A stretch of DNA of 64,000 nt from an uncultured Lachnospiraceae bacterium. Its GTDB lineage: Bacteria > Bacillota > Clostridia > Lachnospirales > Lachnospiraceae. This document shows positions 23,434 to 32,940 of the stretch, piece by piece. Made by a program: the position numbers and the translations under genes. Where the stretch lies: NCBI GenBank assembly GCA_934408585.1, contig CAKRVA010000001.1, positions 248,001 to 312,000 of the forward strand. Reading direction: 5' to 3'. Position 1 is the first letter of the stretch, and each line of letters opens with the position of its first letter. The notes below the pieces were generated by a model. It made no database searches. It had not been told where the DNA came from and worked only from the letters and a program-made list of their open reading frames with translations.

Positions 23434-26058
23434 TTATTTAGAAGCGATTGCTGCCTGTGCTGCTGCCAGTCTTGCAATTGGAACACGGAACGGAGAACAG
23501 GATACATAATCAAGTCCAATCTTATGACAGAACTCAACGGAGGACGGGTCCCCGCCATGCTCTCCACAAATTCCGATATGCAGCTTCGGATTTGCAGGTC
23601 TTCCAAGCTGGATTGCCATTTCCATCAGCTTGCCGACACCAATCTGGTCCAGTTTGATAAATGGATCATTTTCAAAGATCTTGGTATCGTAATATCCGCC
23701 CAGGAACTTTCCTGCATCATCACGGGAGAAGCCATACGTCATCTGGGTTAAGTCATTTGTTCCGAAGCAGAAGAAATCTGCCTCTTTTGCAATGGCATCT
23801 GCGGTAAGTGCCGCACGTGGAATTTCAATCATCGTACCTACTTCATATTCCATGGAAACACCGGATGCTTTGATTTCTTCATCTGCGGTTTCTACCACAA
23901 TCTTCTTTACGAAATCAAACTCCTTAACATCTCCAACTAACGGAATCATAATTTCCGGTTTAATATTCCAATCTGCATGGTCCTTCTTTACTTCAAGTGC
24001 TGCACGGATTACTGCCTTTGTCTGCATCTTTGCGATTTCCGGATAAGTAACCGCAAGACGACAGCCACGATGTCCCATCATCGGATTAAATTCATGAAGG
24101 CTGTCAATCATTGCTTTGATTTCCTGCACACTCTTATGCTTTGTTTTTGCAAGCTTTTCAATATCGGCATCTTCGGTTGGTACAAATTCATGAAGTGGCG
24201 GATCCAGGAAACGAATCGTAACCGGATTTCCTTCCAATGCTTCATATAATGCCTTGAAGTCTCCCTGCTGATAAGGAAGAATCTTCTCCAGCGCAACTTC
24301 TCTTTCTTCTACGGTATCGGAACAAATCATTTCACGGAATGCTGCGATACGATCCTCTTCAAAGAACATATGCTCTGTACGGCAAAGTCCGATTCCTTCT
24401 GCTCCCAGTTCTCTTGCTCTTTTTGCATCGCGTGGTGTATCGGCATTGGTACGTACCTTTAGCTTGCGATACTTGTCTGCCCATGCCATAACTCTTCCAA
24501 ATTCACCAGCGATCTTTGCATCTACGGTCTTAATCTGTCCGTCATATATATTTCCAGTCGTTCCGTCAATAGACAGGTAATCACCCTCATGGAATTCCTT
24601 CCCACCAAGAGTAAATTTCTTGTTTGCTTCATCCATAATGATATCGCCGCAGCCTGATACACAACAGGTTCCCATACCACGTGCCACAACGGCTGCATGG
24701 CTTGTCATACCACCACGTACTGTCAGGATTCCCTGTGAAACCTTCATTCCGGTAATGTCTTCCGGAGAAGTTTCCAAACGGACAAGTACAACTTTTTCGC
24801 CCTTTTCAGCCCATACCTCTGCATCTTCTGCCGAAAATACAATTTTACCGCAGGCTGCTCCCGGAGAAGCACCAAGTCCTTTTCCAACAGGGGTTGCAGC
24901 CTTCAATGCAGCCGCATCAAACTGTGGATGAAGCAGTGTATCCAGATTTCGTGGATCAATCATGGCTACTGCCTCTTCTTCTGTTCTCATTCCTTCATCT
25001 ACCAAATCACAGGCAATCTTTAACGCTGCCTGTGCCGTTCTTTTTCCGTTACGTGTCTGCAACATATAAAGCTTTCCATGTTCTACGGTAAACTCCATAT
25101 CCTGCATATCACGATAATGCTTCTCAAGGATTCCGCATACCTCGGTAAACTGTTTAAATGCTTCCGGGAATTTCTGTTCCATCTCTGCAATCTTCATTGG
25201 AGTACGGACACCTGCAACTACGTCTTCGCCCTGTGCATTTGTCAGGAATTCTCCAAACAATCCTTTATTTCCGGTTGCCGGATCACGCGTAAATGCAACA
25301 CCGGTACCACAGTCATCTCCCATATTTCCAAATGCCATGGACTGCACGTTTACTGCAGTTCCCCAGGAATATGGAATATCATTGTCACGACGGTAAACAT
25401 TTGCACGAGGATTGTCCCAGGAACGGAATACCGCCTTGATGGCTCCCATCAGCTGTTCCTTCGGATCACTCGGGAAATCTTCTCCGATTTTTTCTTTATA
25501 TTCTGCCTTAAACTGGTTGGCAAGTTCTTTTAAATCTTCTGTGGTGAGGTCTACGTCCTGTGTAACACCACGTTTTTCTTTCATTTCATCAATCAACTGC
25601 TCGAAATACTTCTTGCCGACTTCCATAACCACATCGGAATACATCTGAATAAATCTTCTGTAACAGTCCCATGCCCAACGTGCATTTCCGGACTGCTCTG
25701 CAATTGTATTTACTACTTCTTCATTCAATCCAAGATTCAGGATGGTATCCATCATACCGGGCATAGATGCACGTGCACCGGAACGTACGGAAACAAGCAA
25801 CGGATTTTTCTTGTCACCAAACTTCTTACCTGTAATCTCCTCCATTTTAACAATATACTCATCAATCTGTGTACGGATTTCATCATTGATTTCCCTGCCA
25901 TCTTCATAATACTGTGTGCAGGCCTCTGTTGTAATGGTGAAACCCTGGGGAACCGGAAGTCCAATATTGGTCATCTCAGCCAGGTTCGCGCCTTTTCCCC
26001 CCAAAAGATTTCTCATATCTGCGCTTCCCTCTGTAAACAAATAAACCCATTTTGCCAT
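23434..26058 (-). CDS. ppdK: Pyruvate, phosphate dikinase
   Basis: PPDK interconverts pyruvate, ATP and Pi with PEP, AMP and PPi, and in anaerobes runs in glycolysis or supplies PEP, for example for the PTS. The 874-residue product is full length. It has an N-terminal ATP-grasp domain (LLGGKGANLAEMTNIGLPVP, SVRSGARASMPGMMDTILN), a swivelling phosphohistidine domain (GGMTSHAAVVARGMGTCCV, active His) and a C-terminal PEP barrel (GAEGIGLCRTEHMFF, MMGHRGCRL, FGTNDLTQMTYGFSRDD, catalytic Cys in IGICGEHGGD). The gene appears monocistronic, with an extended -10 promoter upstream. Confidence 0.97.
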   Translation of the reverse strand: MAKWVYLFTEGSADMRNLLGGKGANLAEMTNIGLPVPQGFTITTEACTQYYEDGREINDEIRTQIDEYIVKMEEITGKKFGDKKNPLLVSVRSGARASMPGMMDTILNLGLNEEVVNTIAEQSGNARWAWDCYRRFIQMYSDVVMEVGKKYFEQLIDEMKEKRGVTQDVDLTTEDLKELANQFKAEYKEKIGEDFPSDPKEQLMGAIKAVFRSWDNPRANVYRRDNDIPYSWGTAVNVQSMAFGNMGDDCGTGVAFTRDPATGNKGLFGEFLTNAQGEDVVAGVRTPMKIAEMEQKFPEAFKQFTEVCGILEKHYRDMQDMEFTVEHGKLYMLQTRNGKRTAQAALKIACDLVDEGMRTEEEAVAMIDPRNLDTLLHPQFDAAALKAATPVGKGLGASPGAACGKIVFSAEDAEVWAEKGEKVVLVRLETSPEDITGMKVSQGILTVRGGMTSHAAVVARGMGTCCVSGCGDIIMDEANKKFTLGGKEFHEGDYLSIDGTTGNIYDGQIKTVDAKIAGEFGRVMAWADKYRKLKVRTNADTPRDAKRARELGAEGIGLCRTEHMFFEEDRIAAFREMICSDTVEEREVALEKILPYQQGDFKALYEALEGNPVTIRFLDPPLHEFVPTEDADIEKLAKTKHKSVQEIKAMIDSLHEFNPMMGHRGCRLAVTYPEIAKMQTKAVIRAALEVKKDHADWNIKPEIMIPLVGDVKEFDFVKKIVVETADEEIKASGVSMEYEVGTMIEIPRAALTADAIAKEADFFCFGTNDLTQMTYGFSRDDAGKFLGGYYDTKIFENDPFIKLDQIGVGKLMEMAIQLGRPANPKLHIGICGEHGGDPSSVEFCHKIGLDYVSCSPFRVPIARLAAAQAAIASK

Positions 26059-26111
26059 TCTTCGTCTTCTCCTCTTAGTTTGAGATTTTTTGTGATTCAG
26101 ATAGTAGTACC

Positions 26112-26120
26112 ATTATACCA
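26112..26120 (-). promoter_or_regulatory. Extended -10 promoter of ppdK
   Basis: The minus strand reads TGGTATAAT about 55 nt upstream of the ppdK start. No good -35 is seen at 17 nt, consistent with a TGn-type extended -10. Confidence 0.5.
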
Positions 26121-26149
26121 TATTCTTCCTGTGTCCGCATTAACTTTCT

Positions 26150-26971
26150 TTATTGCGGAATAAAAGAATCAAAGATAAAAATATCAAAGTTTTTCTTTGC
26201 CTGTTCAAGCTCCTCCTGACTCTTAATTGTCCATGCTGCTGCCATGCTGTGATAGAACCGATGGCAGACCTTTGTTGCAAAAACATCTGCGTCTTTATGG
26301 TTATATGCGATAAAATCCGGTTTCGTAATAAAGTTGAACATCAGATTCTGCAGCATTCCATAAAACGGTCCGCTAAACTCATCGGTCCGCAGAAAAGCCT
26401 CTGCCAATTGTCCCCGTACAATCTTCCGGTTATGGTTGCGATACCATAACACCCCAAGCGGATTAAACGATTCCATACAATACAGTCCGGAATACTTGCG
26501 CAATAATTCGTCTGCCTTTTCACATACAGTCAAATCTGTCAGTTCAATTTTCAGTTCAATGATAAGCGGTACTTTTCCGTCTATCAGCTTCAATACATCT
26601 TCAAAGCGCGGAATTTTTTCCTCACTTTTACAAAGCCGGAACTGTTGCAATTCTTCAAACGTATAATCGCACACCTTTCCGCTCTGTCCGCAGACACGTT
26701 CCAATGTAAAATCATGAAATACAACCGGAATTTTATCTTTTGTTACCTGTACATCCATTTCGATACCATATCCGGCATTCACTGCTTTTTGAAATGCCGC
26801 CATGGAATTTTCCGGTGCATCCGACTCATTATCATGTAACCCTCTGTGCGCATAATAATGATTTAAAAACTTTTTACGTTCCTTTCGATTTCCAAGTCTT
26901 GGCATAATCATTAAAAAATAAAGAAGAATCAATACTGCTGCTATAATTAATATAATGGTTAAAATTTTCAT
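26150..26971 (-). CDS. Membrane-anchored glycerophosphodiester phosphodiesterase
   Basis: This enzyme hydrolyses glycerophosphodiesters to glycerol-3-phosphate and an alcohol. The 273-residue protein has an N-terminal membrane segment (residues 4-22, ILIIAAVLILLYFLMI) and then the GDPD barrel with YAHRGLHDNESDAPENS, GYGIEMDVQVTKD and VVFHDFTLERVCG. These give the His-Arg, Glu-Asp and His catalytic set. The barrel is probably outside or at the membrane surface. It follows an MFS transporter gene by 42 nt, so uptake and hydrolysis of a related substrate is possible but not shown. Confidence 0.9.
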   Translation of the reverse strand: MKILTIILIIAAVLILLYFLMIMPRLGNRKERKKFLNHYYAHRGLHDNESDAPENSMAAFQKAVNAGYGIEMDVQVTKDKIPVVFHDFTLERVCGQSGKVCDYTFEELQQFRLCKSEEKIPRFEDVLKLIDGKVPLIIELKIELTDLTVCEKADELLRKYSGLYCMESFNPLGVLWYRNHNRKIVRGQLAEAFLRTDEFSGPFYGMLQNLMFNFITKPDFIAYNHKDADVFATKVCHRFYHSMAAAWTIKSQEELEQAKKNFDIFIFDSFIPQ

Positions 26972-27013
26972 GTCGTTCTTTCCCTGATTTCTTCTGTTTT
27001 ATTTGTAAATGAT

Positions 27014-28324
27014 TTAATCATCTACATCAAAATTTTCTAATACACTCACCTTTTTATCCGGTCTGGTATCTCCATGCTTTACCTGAAGCATCGTCAGGAA
27101 TGCAAGCACTGAAAAAACAACGGCATACGGGAACAGACTCCGGTAAGAGATTTTCTCCAATAAAAATCCGGACAAAATCGGTGTGAAAATCTGTGCAGTC
27201 ATGGAAAATGTATAATACGTTCCGGTAAATTTTCCAATATCGCATCCCTTGCTCATTTCCACTACCATCGGATAGGAATTCACATTGATTGCTGCCCAGC
27301 CGATTCCGATAAGTGCAAAAGCAACATTAATAAGCGGATGATAGCTGCCCACAAAAATCGCTGCCCCATAGCACAGACTCATCAAAATAATTCCGCCCAG
27401 AATCGTTTTCTTACGTCCAATCTTACTGGAAATATTTCCAATCGGTATGTAACTCAAAATTGCCGCAACGGTTGCTACCATCAGGCAATCTGCAAATCCA
27501 CCACCTTCAAGATGCCATACGACCTTGGTATATCTGGAAAAAGCAGTTGTTACTGCGTTGTACGCTGTAAACCACAGGAATACGGAAAGCAGCAGGAAAA
27601 TCATGCTTCGTTTTACTTCCTTCGGCATTACGGTACTCTGTGTATCTTCTGCCTCCACAGTGTCCTCAGTTTCCACAACAAGCTGGTTTTCTTCTTCGTA
27701 AGCCTTAACTTCCTGCTCTACCTGTGCTTTAATCTTCTTTTCACGAATGGTAAGTACCAGAATTATAATCGATACTGCCATCAGGATTGCAACACTCAGA
27801 AATAGTGCTACATAACTTGGACGCTCGCCCTTTCCAACCAGCATCTTAATCATAATCAACGTGTAAACGCCACCTACAGCACCCATCAGATTGATAATGG
27901 CATTTCCCTTGCTCCGAAGCTTATTCGGTGTCAGATCCGGCATAAGTGCAACTGCAGGGGAACGATAAATTCCCATGGAAATCAACAGCATAAACAATGC
28001 CACTATAAACAGAATAAAGTTCTCTGCTCCATCTGCCACTGGAAGAAGCATCATAAAAATGACTGCCAATGTCGTTCCGGTTACGATAAACGGTATTCTT
28101 TTACCGAATCTGGTATCTACGGAATCCGAAATCGTTCCGAATATCGGCAATAAAAACAATGCAAGCACATTATCAGCTGCCATTATAGTTCCAGTAATAG
28201 TTTCTTTAAGATGAAAAGTGTTTTGCAAAATCAGCGGTATGATAGTGTCATACATCTGCCAAAAAGCACTGATGGACATAAAGGCAAGACCGATAAGTAC
28301 CGTCCGTTTGTAATTTAACTTCAT
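27014..28324 (-). CDS. MFS transporter
   Basis: This 436-residue permease has twelve predicted membrane segments. Its order is that of the SLC45/GPH-like major-facilitator group: SAFWQMYDTIIPLIL, then the cytoplasmic loop DSVDTRFGKRIPFIVTG (the RxGxR-type motif), YRSPAVALMPDLTPNKLRSKGNA, and a charged central loop (about residues 195-235). Members transport sugars or glycosides with cations. The substrate is not readable. The adjacent phosphodiesterase gene is probably co-transcribed. The gene is divergent from the ABC-F gene. Confidence 0.85.
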   Translation of the reverse strand: MKLNYKRTVLIGLAFMSISAFWQMYDTIIPLILQNTFHLKETITGTIMAADNVLALFLLPIFGTISDSVDTRFGKRIPFIVTGTTLAVIFMMLLPVADGAENFILFIVALFMLLISMGIYRSPAVALMPDLTPNKLRSKGNAIINLMGAVGGVYTLIMIKMLVGKGERPSYVALFLSVAILMAVSIIILVLTIREKKIKAQVEQEVKAYEEENQLVVETEDTVEAEDTQSTVMPKEVKRSMIFLLLSVFLWFTAYNAVTTAFSRYTKVVWHLEGGGFADCLMVATVAAILSYIPIGNISSKIGRKKTILGGIILMSLCYGAAIFVGSYHPLINVAFALIGIGWAAINVNSYPMVVEMSKGCDIGKFTGTYYTFSMTAQIFTPILSGFLLEKISYRSLFPYAVVFSVLAFLTMLQVKHGDTRPDKKVSVLENFDVDD

Positions 28325-28513
28325 AAGATACCCTCACTCTCTATTCGTAATCTCTCCTGTCGCATAACCAGGATTCCTTTTTATTTTAACACCATATCTC
28401 CTGTTCTGTCATGGAAATCATAAGATTTTCTTGCAAATTCCATATTTTTCTGTAAAATAGGTAATTGTGAGCATGAAACATATATAATTAAGTAGAAAGG
28501 CAAAGGTGCATTT

Positions 28514-30151
28514 ATGATTAGTGCAAATAATGTAACTTTACGAATTGGTAAAAAAGCCCTCTTTGAGGACGTCAACATCAAATTTACGGAAGGCAACTGC
28601 TACGGTTTGATTGGTGCAAACGGTGCAGGAAAATCCACCTTTTTAAAAATATTATCCGGCGCTTTGGAAACTACAAACGGGGACGTTACGATTACTCCCG
28701 GACAGCGTTTGTCCGTTCTTGAGCAGGATCATTTTAAATATGATGCATATCCTGTTATGGATGTGGTTATTATGGGTAATGAACGCCTTTACCAGATTAT
28801 GAAGGAAAAAGATGCCATCTATGCCAAGGAAGATTTTTCCGACGAAGACGGAATCCGTGCCAGTGAACTCGAAGCAGAGTTTGCAGAAATGGATGGATGG
28901 GAAGCAGAAAGTAATGCTGCCATGCTTTTAAACGGACTTGGTATTGATACCTCTCTTCACTATGCAACCATGAAAGATTTAAATGGTAATGAAAAAGTAA
29001 AGGTACTGCTTGCCAAAGCACTGTTTGGTAATCCGGATATTCTTCTGCTCGACGAGCCTACGAACCACCTGGATTTGGATGCAATCGCATGGCTTGAGGA
29101 ATTCCTGATTAACTTTGAAAATACCGTAATTGTCGTATCCCATGACCGTTACTTCTTAAACAAGGTCTGCACTCATACGGCAGATATCGACTATGGCAAA
29201 ATTCAGCTTTATGCCGGCAACTACGATTTCTGGTATGAATCCAGCCAGCTTCTCATTAAGCAGATGAAAGAAGCAAATAAGAAAAAAGAAGAAAAAATCA
29301 AAGAGTTGCAGGAATTTATTTCCCGTTTCTCTGCAAATGCCAGCAAATCCAAACAGGCTACTTCCCGTAAAAGAGCACTTGAAAAAATTGAGCTGGATGA
29401 AATCAAACCCTCCAGCCGTAAATACCCTTATATTGATTTCCGTCCGGAACGTGAAATCGGTAATGAGGTTCTGTCCGTAGAGGGTATTTCCAAAACAATT
29501 AACGGTGAAAAGGTTCTGAACAATATTTCCTTTATTGTCGGACATGATGATAAAATTGCCTTTGTTGGAAGCAATGAGCTTGCTAAAACTACTCTGTTCC
29601 AGATTCTTATGGGCGAATTGGAACCGGATGAAGGTACTTATAAGTGGGGCGTTACTACCTCACAGGCTTACTTCCCCAAGGACAATACCGAAGAATTTAA
29701 CAATGACCTTACGATTGTTGACTGGCTTACCGGTTACTCTCCGGTTAAGGATGTTACCTATGTACGTGGTTTCCTTGGAAGAATGCTTTTTGCCGGTGAA
29801 GACGGTGTAAAAAAAGTAAAGGTATTATCCGGTGGTGAAAAAGTACGTTGTCTGCTTTCCAAAATGATGATTAGTGGTTCCAACTGTCTGATTCTGGATG
29901 AGCCTACCAACCATTTGGATATGGAATCCATTACTGCATTAAATAACGGATTGATTAAGTTCCCCGGTGTGGCACTTTTCTCCTGCCATGACCATCAGTT
30001 TGTACAGACAACTGCCAACCGAATTATGGAAATCCTTCCGGACGGCAGCCTGATTGATAAAATCACTACCTATGATGAATATCTGGAAAGTGATGAAATG
30101 GCTCGTAAGCGTACTGTTTACACCAAACAGGAAGAAGAGGACGAGAACTAA
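28514..30151 (+). CDS. ABC-F family ATPase (YbiT-like)
   Basis: This soluble ribosome-associated ATPase has 545 residues: two ABC domains joined by a charged linker (EANKKKEEKIKELQEFISRF), without membrane parts. Domain 1 has Walker A GANGAGKST and Walker B LLLDEPTNHLD, with a degenerate signature DLNGNEKVKV. Domain 2 has the signature LSGGEKVR and LILDEPTNHLD, but its Walker A reads GSNELAKTT, with Ala for the usual Gly before Lys. ABC-F proteins act on the ribosomal E-site or protect against antibiotics; the YbiT branch has no settled role. The start is ATG behind AAAGG. Confidence 0.9.
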   Translation: MISANNVTLRIGKKALFEDVNIKFTEGNCYGLIGANGAGKSTFLKILSGALETTNGDVTITPGQRLSVLEQDHFKYDAYPVMDVVIMGNERLYQIMKEKDAIYAKEDFSDEDGIRASELEAEFAEMDGWEAESNAAMLLNGLGIDTSLHYATMKDLNGNEKVKVLLAKALFGNPDILLLDEPTNHLDLDAIAWLEEFLINFENTVIVVSHDRYFLNKVCTHTADIDYGKIQLYAGNYDFWYESSQLLIKQMKEANKKKEEKIKELQEFISRFSANASKSKQATSRKRALEKIELDEIKPSSRKYPYIDFRPEREIGNEVLSVEGISKTINGEKVLNNISFIVGHDDKIAFVGSNELAKTTLFQILMGELEPDEGTYKWGVTTSQAYFPKDNTEEFNNDLTIVDWLTGYSPVKDVTYVRGFLGRMLFAGEDGVKKVKVLSGGEKVRCLLSKMMISGSNCLILDEPTNHLDMESITALNNGLIKFPGVALFSCHDHQFVQTTANRIMEILPDGSLIDKITTYDEYLESDEMARKRTVYTKQEEEDEN

Positions 30152-30163
30152 AAAGGAGTTTTT

Positions 30164-31843
30164 ATGAAAACAGTTGATTTACATGTTCATTCCACGAAGT
30201 CTGATGGCAGTTACACTCCCACGGAGCTTGTAAATTATGCCATAGAAAAAGGACTGTCCGCTTTTGCTTTGACAGACCATGATACTACTGACGGAATTGA
30301 TGAAGCACTTGCTGCTGCACAGGGAAAGAACATTGAAGTCATCCCCGGAATTGAATTTTCTACTGAATATGAAGGCCGCGATATCCATATCGTCGGTCTT
30401 TATATTGATTATAACAGCGACTTTTTCAAACGCAGACTCATTCACTTTGTTCAGGGACGAACCACACGTAATCTTGAAATGTGTAAACGGCTTAATGAAC
30501 ACGGCATTTCCATCACCTATGAAGCACTTACTGCGGAATTCCCCGATTGTGTCATTACCAGGGCTCATTACGCCCGTTATCTGATGAACCATGGCTATAC
30601 CAAAAGTATCAAAGAGGGATTTGACCGCTACATTGGTGACTACGCTCCCTGCTTTGTTCCACGCAAAAAAATCACGCCGATGCGTGCCATTGAAATTATT
30701 TTAAAAGCAGGCGGTTTTCCGATTCTTGCCCATCCAATGCTTTATCATATGGGAAAAGAACGTCTGGAAAAGCTTGTAGCTTCCTTAAAAGAAATCGGTC
30801 TTATGGGAATCGAGGCTATTTACAGTACCCACACACCCGCGGATGAACGTGAAATCCGTGCCCTTGCGGAAAAATACAAGCTTTGCATCAGTGGCGGCTC
30901 CGATTTCCACGGTACGGCAAAACCCGGCCTGGACCTTGGCACCGGATACGGAAAACTGTTTATTCCATATGAAGTTCTGGAAAACATCCGTGAAAGACAT
31001 CAGGAACTGCGGGAACACCCAGAGCTTATAAAAAAGACAAAAATTCTTTTTACCGATATGGACGGTACACTTCTGAACCGCCAAAAAGAAGTTTCCCCTT
31101 ACACCCGAAAAGTTCTCGCCAAATGGTGTGATGCCGGTCACAAGTTTGTCTTATGCTCCGGCAGGGATATCAACAATCTCAAATCGGTAAAAAGCTCTCT
31201 GGCACTGAATTACCAGGGTATGTATCTGATTGGATATAACGGTGGTGAAATCTACGATTGTGAGCATCAAAAAACATTGTATCGTATCGGTCTGACACAT
31301 GCACAGGTTGCCCACGTTGCAGAATTGGCAGCGACGTTTGGAATTCATTTTCACACCTATTCACAGACCAGCATCGTTTCACCAAAGTCTGATGAAGGGC
31401 TCACCTACTATCGGCGTTTTATTGATACGCCAACCATCATTGCCCCGGATATTTTTTCTGCTTTGGATGTAGATCCGTGCAAATGTCTTCTCATTGAGCG
31501 GCAGGATACTGCCAGACTGGAAGAGCTCCGTCTTGCACTTCTTCCCTGGGCAGAAAAAGAAGGAATTACACTCGCGTATTCCAATCCCTACTATTTAGAA
31601 GTTTTTCCTTCCAAATCTGGAAAAGGTGCTGCTGTTTTAAAGCTTTGCGAGCTCTTAAACATTAACCCCTTATTTAGTATTGCTGCCGGGGATGCTGAGA
31701 ACGATATCTCCATGATTCAGCAGGCAGGAATGGGGATTGCAATGGCAAATGCCATTGACAGCGTAAAAAATACCGCCACAACCATTACCGAATTCGATAA
31801 TGACCATGACGGTTTAGCTCATACCTTAATCGATATGATATAG
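30164..31843 (+). CDS. PHP phosphoesterase - Cof-type HAD hydrolase fusion
   Basis: Two hydrolases lie in one 559-residue chain. Residues 1-285 are a TrpH-like PHP domain: DLHVHSTKSDGSYTPTELV, ALTDHDTTDG, IPGIEFSTEY, HPM and SGGSDFHG metal ligands. Relatives cleave short RNA, pAp or 5'-phosphates. Residues 292-559 are a HAD-IIB (Cof) phosphatase: ILFTDMDGTLLNRQ (nucleophile Asp), CSGRD, KSGKGAAVL and AAGDAENDISMI. The join is continuous, with no frameshift, and both catalytic sets are intact. It is 12 nt after the ABC-F gene, likely one operon ended by the terminator at 31844. Confidence 0.9.
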   Translation: MKTVDLHVHSTKSDGSYTPTELVNYAIEKGLSAFALTDHDTTDGIDEALAAAQGKNIEVIPGIEFSTEYEGRDIHIVGLYIDYNSDFFKRRLIHFVQGRTTRNLEMCKRLNEHGISITYEALTAEFPDCVITRAHYARYLMNHGYTKSIKEGFDRYIGDYAPCFVPRKKITPMRAIEIILKAGGFPILAHPMLYHMGKERLEKLVASLKEIGLMGIEAIYSTHTPADEREIRALAEKYKLCISGGSDFHGTAKPGLDLGTGYGKLFIPYEVLENIRERHQELREHPELIKKTKILFTDMDGTLLNRQKEVSPYTRKVLAKWCDAGHKFVLCSGRDINNLKSVKSSLALNYQGMYLIGYNGGEIYDCEHQKTLYRIGLTHAQVAHVAELAATFGIHFHTYSQTSIVSPKSDEGLTYYRRFIDTPTIIAPDIFSALDVDPCKCLLIERQDTARLEELRLALLPWAEKEGITLAYSNPYYLEVFPSKSGKGAAVLKLCELLNINPLFSIAAGDAENDISMIQQAGMGIAMANAIDSVKNTATTITEFDNDHDGLAHTLIDMI

Positions 31844-31874
31844 CTAACGGGAAACACATCCCGTTAGTTTTTCT
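31844..31874 (+). terminator. Terminator of the ABC-F/PHP-HAD operon
   Basis: CTAACGGG pairs with CCCGTTAG around AAACACAT, followed by TTTTTCTTT. It starts at the end of the PHP-HAD gene and also overlaps the stop of the 40-codon minus-strand ORF. Confidence 0.9.
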
Positions 31875-31986
31875 TTCTGGACATTACTTTTACATAACCA
31901 TAGAGAAGTGCCGTGCAAACTGCTACTCCTACCATTTCAAGACCGAATGCCTGCAAGGATTCTTCCAAAAATAATGCGATGCTCAT
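31864..31986 (-). CDS. Small membrane protein overlapping the FNT channel gene
   Basis: A 40-codon ORF encodes MSIALFLEESLQAFGLEM, then VGVAVCTALLYGYVKVM, ending SRKKN. It has one predicted membrane helix and a basic tail. Its ATG at 31986 is preceded by AGGAGG at 9 nt, located inside the 3' end of the formate/nitrite transporter gene, with which it overlaps by 50 nt in another frame. The overlap and strong ribosome site suggest coupled translation. I do not know any named relative. A chance ORF cannot be excluded. Confidence 0.55.
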   Translation of the reverse strand: MSIALFLEESLQAFGLEMVGVAVCTALLYGYVKVMSRKKN

Positions 31987-32848
31987 CTTTTCCTTCCTCC
32001 TTCATTTTATTGGCAACAACTGCCTGATCTCTATTTAAATAATACAGTGCAAGTCCAAACGCGATTCCTCCAAGAATATTTCCCAAAGTAACCGGTAATA
32101 GATTTCCCTGTATAAAATGGTTCATATTTAACACAGAAAGCTGTTCCGCAGTATATCCGTATTCTTTTTGTGCAAGCTGCAAGAATACCGGATTATGTTT
32201 GGCTATTAATCCCGCTGTGATATAATACATATTTGCCACACAGTGTTCGTACCCCGCAGTAACGAACAACATGATGGTAAAAAAGCATGCCAGCAACTTT
32301 CCCGCAACGTCTTTGGCACACAATGCCATTAATACTGCAGAACAGACCAGAATGTTACAGAGAACACCGGACATCAGTGCTTCCCCAAACGATAAATTCA
32401 CTTTTCCAAGTGCGACCTTAATCGTATAGGCTCCGAGCAAATCATTGGAATAATGAAATTGTCCGGTATAATAGGTCGCCATCGCAAGCAATACTGCTCC
32501 AAGAAAATTTCCGAAATAGACGGTAATCAAAAACCGGCACACTTCTAACTTGGAACATGTTCCTTTTGCATTTCCCATCGTCATCAGACAATCACCGGTA
32601 AAAAGTTCTGCACCAAGAAGTACTACCATCATCAATCCAACCGGAAATACGGTTCCTGCCACCAGTCTTGCCAATCCAACATTAGGAATATTATGTGCTG
32701 CCACATTACTTGCAGCTGCACCAAATGCAATCATAATGCCTGCCAGAACTGCCTTTCCAAATACTCTGTCTGAATGCATGTTAAGCTTTGCTTCGCATCC
32801 GTCAATATACTTCTGTACCGCTTCTTTAACTGGGTAAAAATTATCCAT
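31937..32848 (-). CDS. Formate/nitrite transporter (FNT) family channel
   Basis: FNT proteins form pentameric channels for formate, nitrite or hydrosulfide. This 303-residue member has six membrane segments with FNT signatures: AGIMIAFGAAASNVAAHN, GAELFTGDCLMTM (omega-loop region), VYFGNFLGAVLLA, GVLCNILVCSAVLMA, GYEHCVANMYYI (conserved His) and GNILGGIAFGLALYY. In a fermenting Clostridium formate export is plausible, but the sequence does not decide among substrates. The last 50 nt overlap a small membrane ORF. Upstream is palindromic element copy 2. Confidence 0.9.
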   Translation of the reverse strand: MDNFYPVKEAVQKYIDGCEAKLNMHSDRVFGKAVLAGIMIAFGAAASNVAAHNIPNVGLARLVAGTVFPVGLMMVVLLGAELFTGDCLMTMGNAKGTCSKLEVCRFLITVYFGNFLGAVLLAMATYYTGQFHYSNDLLGAYTIKVALGKVNLSFGEALMSGVLCNILVCSAVLMALCAKDVAGKLLACFFTIMLFVTAGYEHCVANMYYITAGLIAKHNPVFLQLAQKEYGYTAEQLSVLNMNHFIQGNLLPVTLGNILGGIAFGLALYYLNRDQAVVANKMKEEGKDEHRIIFGRILAGIRS

Positions 32849-32940
32849 GTGCCCTATTTCTTCTCTTTCTTTCTTAATCGTAAATACTTTAGCAAAGAAG
32901 CTTATCGATGGGAAATATAAATGCAGTATGAAGGTATATT

